Source of the DNA: Namhaeicola sp039714555
GTDB lineage: Bacteria; Bacteroidota; Bacteroidia; Flavobacteriales; Flavobacteriaceae
Direction of reading: 5' to 3'
NCBI GenBank assembly: GCA_039714555.1
Contig: JBDLJB010000007.1
Coordinates: forward strand, 1-64,000
Length of the DNA: 64,000 bases
Part shown: piece by piece, positions 7,171 through 16,035 of the stretch
Layout of the letters: each line of letters begins with the position of its first letter
Position numbering within the stretch: position 1 is the stretch's first letter
The notes under the pieces: model-generated
The model's input: the letters and a program-made list of their open reading frames with translations, nothing else
Database searches by the model: none
What the model was told of the DNA's origin: nothing
Program-made: the position numbers and the translations under genes

Positions 7171-8478
7171 TTACCAGTTTTTGATTTTATGACCTTTTAC
7201 AGCAAAAAACAAAATAACGATATAACTAGGTAGAAGAATCCAATAACCATTATTTGCAGATATTGAACTTGCAATTGCTTCATCCATTCCATCCGCCAGA
7301 TATGACGCATTAAGTTTATCTACTAATCTCCCATATAAAGGTGTTATAATTGCACCTCCTGATATTGCCATAATTAATAAAGCTGATCCGATTTTCGTAA
7401 ATTTACCTAATCCATCTAAAGCTAGTGGCCAAACGGCTGGCCATACCAATGCATTTGCAACACCTAATAAAGCAACAAATATTACTGATGTAAATCCTGT
7501 TGTATTAACAATAATCAAACTAAAAACAATACCTAGTATGGCACTTATTTTTAAAGCTTTAGTCTGACTTAAGTATTTAGGAATTAAAATTACTCCTAAA
7601 CCATATGTAATTACCATAGCAATTAATGTAAATGTTGTAAACCATTTAGCTTTTTCAACTGGCATTCCTAAAGATAAACCATAAGCTATGATTGAATCAC
7701 CAGCAATAACTTCAACCCCTACATACATAAACAACGCAAATACACCCAATAGTAAATGCGGAAATTGAAATATGCTTGTTTTAGCTGTAACTCCTTCAGT
7801 TTTTTCTTCAATAGGTTTAGCTTCAACATGAGGTAATGGAGCCTTTCTTATCATTATAGCTAATAATACAAGTACAATTGCCATAACTATATAGGGCATA
7901 TGAACACTATTAGCCATCGTATCTAATAGTTGCTCTTTTTCAGGACCAGTTACCGTTTTCAACTTTTCATTTACATCATCAATACCTGACAATAATAATG
8001 CTCCAAATATCAAAGATCCCAATGCACCCGCTACTTTATTTGCAATTCCCATGATTGCAATACGTTTTGCGCCACTTTCCATAGGGCCCAAAATAGTAAC
8101 ATATGGGTTTGCTGCTGTTTGTAATAATGTCATTCCGGTTCCTTGTATAAAAATCCCTAACAAAAACAACCAATATGTTCTTGCATTTGCGGCAGGTATA
8201 AAAACTAACGCACCAATAGCCATAATAAATAAGCCTAATGACATTCCTCTTCTGTATCCTATTTTAGTTAATATTGCAGAAGCTGGTAATGCCATAACAA
8301 CAAACGAAATATAAGATGCAGATGCTACAAAATATGATTGAGCTGCAGTTAATTCATTTATTGTTTTCATGAAAGGAATAAGTGCACCATTGATCCATGT
8401 TACAAATCCAAATATAAAAAATAAAGCAGCAACGATTGCTAATGGTATTAAATTTGATGATTTTTTCATATAATTCAT
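7171..8478 (-). CDS. NagP/FucP-type sugar MFS permease
   Basis: This 435-residue inner-membrane permease has about 12 hydrophobic segments and belongs to the FHS (fucose/galactose/glucose:H+ symporter) branch of the MFS. Typical features are FFIFGFVTWINGALIPFMK in helix 1, the loop KIGYRRGM, and LLQTAANPYVTILGP in helix 4. In other Bacteroidota and Proteobacteria, members near amino-sugar genes import N-acetylglucosamine (NagP). Adjacent deoR and murQ make GlcNAc or another peptidoglycan-derived sugar plausible here, but fucose, glucose or galactose cannot be excluded. Confidence 0.9.
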   Translation of the reverse strand: MNYMKKSSNLIPLAIVAALFFIFGFVTWINGALIPFMKTINELTAAQSYFVASASYISFVVMALPASAILTKIGYRRGMSLGLFIMAIGALVFIPAANARTYWLFLLGIFIQGTGMTLLQTAANPYVTILGPMESGAKRIAIMGIANKVAGALGSLIFGALLLSGIDDVNEKLKTVTGPEKEQLLDTMANSVHMPYIVMAIVLVLLAIMIRKAPLPHVEAKPIEEKTEGVTAKTSIFQFPHLLLGVFALFMYVGVEVIAGDSIIAYGLSLGMPVEKAKWFTTFTLIAMVITYGLGVILIPKYLSQTKALKISAILGIVFSLIIVNTTGFTSVIFVALLGVANALVWPAVWPLALDGLGKFTKIGSALLIMAISGGAIITPLYGRLVDKLNASYLADGMDEAIASSISANNGYWILLPSYIVILFFAVKGHKIKNW

Positions 8479-8612
8479 TTTAAAAATTAAAACATCAAAT
8501 ATGCTGTTTTTTTTTCAAAATAAATCATCACAATAAGAATATTTTGAATTTAAAAGAAAAGTATGGTATTAAAAGTTTATAAAATTAAAAGATTTAAATA
8601 GCTTTAAAACTA

Positions 8613-11600
8613 TTAATTTTCATCAATTTTTGATTGTTTTTTACTTATTTTCTTCTCATATTTTTGCATTTTTTTTACTTTTTTTATACTATCTCTTTGA
8701 TATTTTGTAAGTAATTTCTCTTCTTCTGTTTTCTTTAAGCCAATTTTTTCTAAAAATTCTTTATTGTCTTCAAATTCCATTAAATAAGAAATTCCTACTC
8801 CTTGTGTATAACCCTCACTATCAACAATATCAAATTGTATTTCATTTTGGCGGTTATAAACTTTAGCCTGTAAGGTTTCAGGTTCATTTAATGGAACGAT
8901 CACCTCAACTTCTCCAACAACATTTGTAGTTGTATTTGATCCTACCGGAACACCTACTTTACCTTTTACAATTACTTTATTGCCTATTCTACCTGAAACC
9001 AAAATACCCAATTGATCATCGGTTATTACATCTTCAACTTTATTTTGAACTCCAGACTCATATGAAACTCCAACTTGTATAGCATCATTTGAACTTTTTA
9101 AAACATTTGATAGAATAGCTGATGCTTGTTCTGCTAAGGTACCAGCTATAGCAGCATTTCCACTAAAATTAGCTTTACTTTGTTCAAGGTTTATAAATGA
9201 ACCTGTTGCTAATAACGAAATAAATTGGGTTAATTTTTCATCTTCATTGCTCAATTTAAATTCTAATTCAGTACTTACCAAAGAACTTGAATTTGGCATC
9301 TCAATATCAAATTCAAATTTTGCTTCTGACAAAGTTCCTGTAATATAGGTTATTAGGTTAACATCAATTTTTCTTGTACTTGTAATTTCATCTAACAAAA
9401 CAGCAGGATTTGCTTTTGTTCGATTAATAGCTTCAAGATTTAATTCAGCATCAAAAGGACTACCATTCCACACTATTGTTCCTCCTTTTTGCACTTCAAA
9501 ATCTTTATTTATTATATTTTTAAACTGATATTCTCCATTGTCAATTACCAATCCGCCATACATATTAAAATTACCATACATATCAATATTCAAACGTAAA
9601 TTACCATCGCCACTACCCCGTAAAACACTTCCAGTAAGTTTATCAATAACTACTTCTGCAACAGCATCTTTTGTAACATTCAAATTAAAGTTAAGTGTTA
9701 AACCCTTTAACTCTTCAAACACAATTTCATTGTTGTTTTCTTTGCCAATTTCTCCTTGATTCGGATCAACAAAATGTATTATTCTAGATTCTCCCATTGT
9801 ACTTACATAACTCAGTGGAATTATAAATTCTGTTCCTGGATTTGTTGTACCTTCTACATTGATTATTAAATTATCTGTAGGACCAATTAAAGTAGTATTA
9901 CCTTTAATTAGACCTGTACCATAATATAAGGCATCTTCTTCATCTTCAGTATTTAAAACCATTAAATTATCAGTTAAAATTTGCAGATCCAAAACCCATT
10001 TTTTAAACTGATCATGCCTAATTATCCCTGAAATTACACCCTGAGTTTGCATCTCAGTATCTGTTATTGTCATAGGTTGAAAATCAAATGTTTGATTGTA
10101 TAACAAAACTTTAGAATTATCATTAAAATCATAATTAACATTAAGATAAGGCAAAGCTATTCCTGCATTATCTAAAAATAACTCACCTTTTATATCAGGG
10201 TTTTTAAACTTACCTGTAACGGTTGCATTACCCGTTGTTAATCCTCTAATTTTTGTTAGAACGCCTTTACCCAGAGGACTAAATGCACTTAAATTAAATT
10301 TATTAAATATAATATTAGCATCTATTAATGGTTCGGTATTATTAAAATTAATATTTCCAGAAGTGTAAAAACTTCTAAGATCATTATTTAATAACTGGGC
10401 TTCAAAATTGTAATTCTTAATGGTTTCATCTCCCGTTGCTTTTAAAGAAAAGTCACCGTAATAATCATCATTTATACTAAAATAATTTACGGTAAGATCA
10501 GCATATGGCAAAGTCTTATTATTTAAGCTTTGTAAATTAATTGTTCCATTAACTTTCCCATCAATATAAACACTATCAATAACTGGTGTAATTCCGTTTA
10601 AGTTAACATTTTCTAATTTTAAGTCAATATTTTTATTGTTCTTGCCATGAACAACACCAGCAAGATCAACACGCTGATTTCCAGAAATCATATTGATATT
10701 ATCTATAGCAAAAGTTTCATAATTATCATCAAAAACAAATTTATTTTGATTATTATTCAATGGATTGATTTCCCAATCAGTTTCTTTAAAATTAATTTCA
10801 GATCTTTTTATACCAATAACCGATTGGTTGTCTTTATTAATAGTATGGTAAAAACTTAGTTCAAATTTTTCTGTTAAATCTTTTCCGCCATCAAAATCGG
10901 TTCTTACAAATAAAGTATCGTTAAGTGTAACATTGACCAAATTAAAATTTGATGCGGTATAAAATTTAGTTTCAATCTTATCAAGACTCAATAAAGTATT
11001 GTATAAAGGGTTTTTATTATTGATTTGTAATTTAATATTATCAACAACATTATTATATGCTTCAATTTTAGGAGATTTTAAAAGAAGTTCCATTTCATCT
11101 TTATCAGCATCAATTTTCCCTCTTACAAAAGTATTAGAACCAACTTTAACTTCAGGATAAAAAACTTCAATTATTTTATTGTAAATATTAAAATTAAACT
11201 CTAATTGTTGTCCGGCTTTTACATTTTCTTTTTGATAATTAGTATATATACTTCCCCCGGCATTTTTAACTATTTTAAGTAGATCTTTATAATTATAATT
11301 TCCACTAATTTTTCCTGTAACAATATCTGTTGAGTTAATTGCAAATACCCTAGTTGAATCTAAATTCTTAGCTGTTACATTAAAATCTTTAAAATAATAA
11401 TTGTCATTTTGATTAGAATATGAAGCATCTTTAAATGAAATCTCACCCAATAGATTATCAAAACTATTACCCTTTACATCAATATCTATAATTCCTTTTA
11501 AAACTGCTTTATCATCTTTTGTATAAAGGTTTAATTTGTTAAAATTTGCATAAGCTACATTGGCAATAAAATCAAATTCATTTATTTCTTTTGAAATATC

Positions 11601-13031
11601 AGCCAAACCAAAAAAACTCATCTTAATATTTGGATCATCAACAGTAAATTGTCCATCAAAAATTCTATTTTTTATAATACCATTAACATTAATATTTGAA
11701 TATGTATAACCCTTGTATTGATGCTTAGTAATATTACCTTCTATGATTGTATTAATCAAATCAAGCGTAAATCCACTTCCGTCAATTTCACCTGTCATTG
11801 ACAATTCACCTATCAAACTATCTTTAACAAACTCACCTAGTTTAAAATCAGTAAGTTCAATTTTCCCAATATAACGGGCATTTTCAATATCTTCAATGTT
11901 GCTTAATTTTAATTCACTGTCAAAAGAACCTAATTTTGAATTTGACTTTAATTTTGTTTCAATATTATTTCTGTCAAGTGTTATAATTCCTGAACTACTA
12001 AATTGTCCAAATTTTTGAACTGAAACAGGTAATTTATTACCCAATAAATTGGGTAATAAATTTTTTAACTGATCATAACTTGAAGTAATATTTTCTAATT
12101 TGGCTTTTAAATAAAAGTTGTTTTTATCAAAAACCTCATTCATTTTAATAGTTCCCTTTAAGGAAGAACCCCTATCTGACACCAAATCAACATCATGTAA
12201 AACAAAGTCATTTAATGTACCTTTAGCATGGGTTGAAAAGTGAAATTTATCATATTTACCAAACTCACCATATAAATTATTTAAATCAACCAAAGCAATA
12301 TCTGCTTGTTTAAAATTAGCATCAATTAAAACTTTTTCCTTAAAATCAGAAAGATCATCTTTATTATATTTAAAAATAATATCTGCACTAATTAATGAAT
12401 TTTCTGTTTCTAATGCAGTATTTAAAAATTGCATTTCCGTTTCGGAATACATAAAATCAGTATCAAATTTATTGATTGTAATGTTGTTATTTTGAAATGT
12501 ACTTAAGTCTTGAATGGCCGCTTTAATTGTTGAACCTTCCATATTGAAATTATCAAATAATCCATTAATATTCTTATAAAAAACAATAGGAGCTTCTTGT
12601 TTGTTCTCATCATATAGAACATAATCAATATTTTCTAAAATTACTGATGAGCTTGAAAGTTTGAAAGTACTTGAAGTTTTAGTTGAATCTTTCTTAAAAC
12701 TGTGAAAAAAATATGTCAGATTATTGGTATCCTCATCTTTATAGGTTTTCATTTTTAAAAAACCGTTTTGCAGTTTTACATCACCCAGATCAAAATTATT
12801 ATAAAATATTTTTGGATAATTTAAAATAGATGTAGAAAGGTTTTGAACATAAATCAATGAATCCGAATAATGATCATTTATCAAAATATTTTTTAATTCA
12901 ACATTTCTTATCGATGATAAATCAACTTTTTCAATATTGATATCAGTTCCATACTGTTTATTAATTGAGGTTGTAATTTTATTAGCAAAATAGGTTTGTA
13001 CAGAAGAAACCGAAAATACAAAGCTTAACAA
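8613..13031 (-). CDS. tamB: TamB-like translocation and assembly module protein
   Basis: This very long protein (1472 residues from the TTG at 13031) is dominated by beta-strand repeats and ends with the TamB/DUF490 domain (about residues 1000-1430: GATGSFINLEQS-type region, LSNVLKSSNDAIQVGVSYESG). TamB proteins span the periplasm and move lipids or assemble outer-membrane proteins. The start is uncertain. The frame continues in register upstream to 13100 and encodes a basic-plus-hydrophobic anchor (IKRFKKISIRLIIFSILLLV) that a TamB needs, but no ATG, GTG or TTG precedes it. An out-of-frame ATG at 13104 would fit if one base were removed. Placement opposite tsaD is usual in Bacteroidota. Confidence 0.9.
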   Translation of the reverse strand: MLSFVFSVSSVQTYFANKITTSINKQYGTDINIEKVDLSSIRNVELKNILINDHYSDSLIYVQNLSTSILNYPKIFYNNFDLGDVKLQNGFLKMKTYKDEDTNNLTYFFHSFKKDSTKTSSTFKLSSSSVILENIDYVLYDENKQEAPIVFYKNINGLFDNFNMEGSTIKAAIQDLSTFQNNNITINKFDTDFMYSETEMQFLNTALETENSLISADIIFKYNKDDLSDFKEKVLIDANFKQADIALVDLNNLYGEFGKYDKFHFSTHAKGTLNDFVLHDVDLVSDRGSSLKGTIKMNEVFDKNNFYLKAKLENITSSYDQLKNLLPNLLGNKLPVSVQKFGQFSSSGIITLDRNNIETKLKSNSKLGSFDSELKLSNIEDIENARYIGKIELTDFKLGEFVKDSLIGELSMTGEIDGSGFTLDLINTIIEGNITKHQYKGYTYSNINVNGIIKNRIFDGQFTVDDPNIKMSFFGLADISKEINEFDFIANVAYANFNKLNLYTKDDKAVLKGIIDIDVKGNSFDNLLGEISFKDASYSNQNDNYYFKDFNVTAKNLDSTRVFAINSTDIVTGKISGNYNYKDLLKIVKNAGGSIYTNYQKENVKAGQQLEFNFNIYNKIIEVFYPEVKVGSNTFVRGKIDADKDEMELLLKSPKIEAYNNVVDNIKLQINNKNPLYNTLLSLDKIETKFYTASNFNLVNVTLNDTLFVRTDFDGGKDLTEKFELSFYHTINKDNQSVIGIKRSEINFKETDWEINPLNNNQNKFVFDDNYETFAIDNINMISGNQRVDLAGVVHGKNNKNIDLKLENVNLNGITPVIDSVYIDGKVNGTINLQSLNNKTLPYADLTVNYFSINDDYYGDFSLKATGDETIKNYNFEAQLLNNDLRSFYTSGNINFNNTEPLIDANIIFNKFNLSAFSPLGKGVLTKIRGLTTGNATVTGKFKNPDIKGELFLDNAGIALPYLNVNYDFNDNSKVLLYNQTFDFQPMTITDTEMQTQGVISGIIRHDQFKKWVLDLQILTDNLMVLNTEDEEDALYYGTGLIKGNTTLIGPTDNLIINVEGTTNPGTEFIIPLSYVSTMGESRIIHFVDPNQGEIGKENNNEIVFEELKGLTLNFNLNVTKDAVAEVVIDKLTGSVLRGSGDGNLRLNIDMYGNFNMYGGLVIDNGEYQFKNIINKDFEVQKGGTIVWNGSPFDAELNLEAINRTKANPAVLLDEITSTRKIDVNLITYITGTLSEAKFEFDIEMPNSSSLVSTELEFKLSNEDEKLTQFISLLATGSFINLEQSKANFSGNAAIAGTLAEQASAILSNVLKSSNDAIQVGVSYESGVQNKVEDVITDDQLGILVSGRIGNKVIVKGKVGVPVGSNTTTNVVGEVEVIVPLNEPETLQAKVYNRQNEIQFDIVDSEGYTQGVGISYLMEFEDNKEFLEKIGLKKTEEEKLLTKYQRDSIKKVKKMQKYEKKISKKQSKIDEN

Positions 13032-13103
13032 TACTAATAAGAGTATTGAAAAAATAATTAACCTTATACTTATTTTTTTAAACCGTTTGATAATAATAAT
13101 TCA

Positions 13104-13111
13104 TAAATTTG
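13104..13111 (+). promoter_or_regulatory. -7 promoter element of tsaD
   Basis: TAAATTTG fits TAnnTTTG, 42 bp before the tsaD ATG, and lies at the very 5' edge of the tamB reading frame on the other strand. Confidence 0.5.
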
Positions 13112-13153
13112 CAGGTCTAAAAATACAATTTTTGTGCCGAACATTTAAAATTA

Positions 13154-14185
13154 ATGTATAAAAAAACAATAAACATATTAGCCATTGAATCTTCATGCGA
13201 TGATACCGGTGCGGCTGTTTTACAAAATGATAGGGTTTTGTCTAACAATATTGCAAATCAATCTGTTCATTCAGAATACGGTGGTGTAGTTCCTGAGTTA
13301 GCTTCAAGAGCCCATCAACAAAATATTGTTCCGGTTGTTCAACAGGCCTTAATCAATGCTGGCATTGATAAAAAGGATCTGCATGCCATAGCTTTTACCA
13401 AAGGTCCGGGGTTATTAGGTTCACTTTTAGTGGGTACTTCTTTTGCAAAATCAATGGCATTGGCATTACAAATACCTTTAATTGCAGTAAATCATATGCA
13501 GGCTCATGTATTGGCACATTTTATAAAAGAAAACGATCATAATATTCCACCATTTCCATTTCTATGTTTAACAATAAGCGGTGGGCACACACAAATATTA
13601 AAAGTTACCGACCATTTTAATTTTGAAATTTTAGGTGAAACAATTGATGATGCTGTTGGTGAAGCATTTGACAAATCGGCAAAAATATTAGGTTTACCTT
13701 ATCCTGGCGGTCCACTCATAGATAAATATGCAAAATTAGGTAACCCGAATGCCTTTAAATTCTCCAGACCTAAAACTAAAAATGACCTTGATTTTAGCTT
13801 TAGTGGATTAAAAACTGCCATTTTATATTTTTTACAAAAAGAACATAAGGCAGACCCCAACTTTATCAAAGAAAATCTCAATGATATTTGTGCTTCAATT
13901 CAACATACAATTGTAACTATCTTAATTGATAAGTTAGAAAAAGCTTCCAAAAAAACAGGTATTGAACACATAGCAATTGCCGGAGGTGTTTCAGCAAATT
14001 CAGGAATTAGAGCAGCATTAAAAAAATATGAAAAAACTTTAGGCTGGACAACCTATATTCCTAAATTTGAATATACTACTGATAATGCTGCAATGATAGG
14101 TATTGTTGGTTACTATAAATACTTAAATAATAAGTTTACAGATGAATCTACTCAGGCTTCTGCAAGATTAAAAGTTGATGAATAA
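13154..14185 (+). CDS. tsaD: tRNA N6-threonylcarbamoyladenosine transferase subunit
   Basis: TsaD (Kae1/Gcp) transfers the threonylcarbamoyl group to A37 of ANN-decoding tRNAs, with TsaB and TsaE. The 343-residue sequence is full length for the family. It shows the ASKHA nucleotide site AIESSCDDTGAAV (residues 10-22), the metal-binding histidines in NHMQAHVLAH (His114, His118), ISGGHTQI, and the C-terminal TDNAAMIG. It is divergent from tamB and ends in its own terminator. The assignment is secure. Confidence 0.98.
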   Translation: MYKKTINILAIESSCDDTGAAVLQNDRVLSNNIANQSVHSEYGGVVPELASRAHQQNIVPVVQQALINAGIDKKDLHAIAFTKGPGLLGSLLVGTSFAKSMALALQIPLIAVNHMQAHVLAHFIKENDHNIPPFPFLCLTISGGHTQILKVTDHFNFEILGETIDDAVGEAFDKSAKILGLPYPGGPLIDKYAKLGNPNAFKFSRPKTKNDLDFSFSGLKTAILYFLQKEHKADPNFIKENLNDICASIQHTIVTILIDKLEKASKKTGIEHIAIAGGVSANSGIRAALKKYEKTLGWTTYIPKFEYTTDNAAMIGIVGYYKYLNNKFTDESTQASARLKVDE

Positions 14186-14212
14186 AAAAACCGCTAAAAA
14201 GCGGTCTTTTTT
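14185..14212. terminator. Terminator shared by tsaD and the convergent gene
   Basis: The stem ACCGCT/AGCGGT (14190-14195 with 14200-14205) has an A-rich left flank and T-rich right flank, and lies between two convergent stop codons. Confidence 0.75.
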
Positions 14213-14217
14213 AATTA

Positions 14218-15474
14218 TTAAATAGCTCCACTGAGCATTGAACTACCTATTCTTTTGTAAATTCCTTTCTCTAAATTTTCTCTGATCAATGAAAATGCTG
14301 TTATAGTTTCAGTCACATCCTCTAAATTATGAGCTGCTGTTGGTATTAAACGAAGCAATATCATTCCTTTAGGGATCACTGGGTAAACAACGATACTACA
14401 AAAAACACGATGATTTTCTCGAAGATCATGTACCAAAGCCATAGCTTCCGGGATATCACCTTCCAAAAACACAGGGGTTACACAAGTATTTGTGTTACCA
14501 ATATTGAAACCTTTTTCTTTTAATCCATTTTGTAAACCTCTTACATTATCCCAAAGTTTCTCTCTAAGTTCAGGCATGGTTCTAATCATGTCCAATCTTT
14601 TCAAAGCACCTTTTACCATCGCCATTGGTAAAGATTTGGCAAACATTTGAGAACGCATATTATATTGTAAGAACTGAATTATATCTTTATCAGCTGCAAA
14701 AAAAGCGCCAAAACCTGCCATAGATTTGGCAAAAGTTGCAAAATACACATCAATTTCATCTTGAACGCCTTGCTCCTCACCTGCTCCTGCTCCGGTTTTA
14801 CCTAAAGTGCCAAAACCATGTGCGTCATCAACCAATAAACGGAAATTATACTTTTTCTTTAAGGCTACAATCTCTTTTAATTTACCTTGTTCTCCTCTCA
14901 TTCCAAAAACACCCTCACTAATCACTAAAATACCACCATTGTGTTCATCAGCAATTTTAGTAGCTCTTTTCAGGTTTTTTTCAAAACTCTCCATATCATT
15001 ATGCTTAAAGGTAAATCGTTTTCCTTGATGTAATCTTACCCCATCAATAATACAAGCATGAGAATCCATATCATAAACTATCACATCATTTTTAGTAACC
15101 AATGCATCAATTGATGATACCATGCCTTGATAACCAAAATTTACCAAATAAGCAGCTTCTTTATTCACAAAAGCTGCGCATTCACTTTCTAACTTTTCGT
15201 GATACTCAGTATGACCACTCATCATTCTGGCTCCCATAGGATAAGCCATACCATGCTCATTAGCTGCTTCAGCATCAACTTTTCTGACTTCAGGGTGATT
15301 TGCTAAACCTAAATAATCATTTATACTCCAAGTTAAAACTTCTTTACCGTTAAATTTCATACGGTTTGAAATAGGCCCTTCTAACTTAGGAAACACATAA
15401 TATCCTTCAGCTTGTTTTGCCCATTTTCCTAAGGGACCTTTATCTTTAACTATTCTTTCAAATAAATCTTTCAT
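14218..15474 (-). CDS. Alpha-oxoamine synthase, probable serine palmitoyltransferase
   Basis: This 418-residue PLP enzyme of the KBL/BioF/SPT family has His139 (DMDSHACI, cofactor stacking), DDAHGFG (Asp217, His219) and the Schiff-base lysine Lys250 in FATFAKSMAG. The extended N-terminus and the C-terminal half fit the Bacteroidota serine palmitoyltransferase group, which starts sphingolipid synthesis by condensing serine with an acyl thioester. Flavobacterial close relatives instead use cysteate to make sulfonolipids; sequence inspection cannot tell these apart. It is monocistronic, convergent with tsaD. Confidence 0.85.
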   Translation of the reverse strand: MKDLFERIVKDKGPLGKWAKQAEGYYVFPKLEGPISNRMKFNGKEVLTWSINDYLGLANHPEVRKVDAEAANEHGMAYPMGARMMSGHTEYHEKLESECAAFVNKEAAYLVNFGYQGMVSSIDALVTKNDVIVYDMDSHACIIDGVRLHQGKRFTFKHNDMESFEKNLKRATKIADEHNGGILVISEGVFGMRGEQGKLKEIVALKKKYNFRLLVDDAHGFGTLGKTGAGAGEEQGVQDEIDVYFATFAKSMAGFGAFFAADKDIIQFLQYNMRSQMFAKSLPMAMVKGALKRLDMIRTMPELREKLWDNVRGLQNGLKEKGFNIGNTNTCVTPVFLEGDIPEAMALVHDLRENHRVFCSIVVYPVIPKGMILLRLIPTAAHNLEDVTETITAFSLIRENLEKGIYKRIGSSMLSGAI

Positions 15475-15735
15475 AAGTATAATATAAGTTTAACAAAGAA
15501 ACTTAAAAAAATTAAATTTCTTTAATATAAAAATTCGTTGCAAAAATAGAAAATTTATTCATGCAATTCAAAAAACATAAACTTTTACATTGAGCAACAA
15601 TAAATAATCAAAAATGATAAAAAATAAATATTATAAATTTTTTAATTTACTGTTTGTTAGATTTAAAAGTCTTTGTATATTTGCCGCACTTTTAGAGAAA
15701 AGAAAGCTGAAGCCAATTATAAAGATTTTAAAGAA
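15475..15735. other. Spacer between the oxoamine synthase and rpmH
   Basis: AT-rich divergent spacer. The only clear element is the rpmH promoter (15653-15683). No additional gene or repeat was seen. Confidence 0.5.
15653..15683 (+). promoter_or_regulatory. Complete rpmH promoter
   Basis: TTTG (15653-15656), a 19-bp spacer, then TATATTTG (15676-15683): a full match to the Bacteroidota primary-sigma consensus. The predicted start is near 15689, about 47 nt before the rpmH ATG. Confidence 0.75.
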
Positions 15736-15894
15736 ATGAAAAGAACATTCCAACCATCAAAAAGAAAAAGAAAGAATAAACACGGATTCAGAGAAAGGAT
15801 GTCAAGTGTTAGTGGTAGAAAAGTTTTAGCTAGAAGAAGAGCTAAAGGAAGAAAAAAACTTTCAGTTTCTTCAGAACCAAATCCAAAAAAATAA
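15736..15894 (+). CDS. rpmH: Large ribosomal subunit protein bL34
   Basis: A 52-residue, very basic protein starting MKRTFQPSKRKRKNKHGFRERM and containing GRKVLARRRAKGRKKLSVS, diagnostic for bL34. A longer open frame begins with TTG at 15673, but that codon overlaps the -7 element, so the ATG at 15736 is the start. In many bacteria rpmH is next to dnaA or rnpA-yidC; here it is next to carB, and dnaA and yidC are elsewhere in the window. Confidence 0.97.
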   Translation: MKRTFQPSKRKRKNKHGFRERMSSVSGRKVLARRRAKGRKKLSVSSEPNPKK

Positions 15895-15917
15895 TGAACT
15901 TAGTTTATACAATTTAT

Positions 15918-15950
15918 AAGGTGTTGCTTTTATTAGTAACACCTTTTTTT
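15918..15950 (+). terminator. Terminator of rpmH
   Basis: A 10-bp stem with one G-T pair (left arm from 15918, right arm to about 15945) is followed by a run of seven T, 23 bp after the rpmH stop. Confidence 0.85.
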
Positions 15951-16035
15951 ATATCATCATTTGAAATAAAAACTTATCAATAATATTTTTCAAGCTAAAT
16001 ACAATTAATTATTTTTACAACTTAAAATATTCAGA

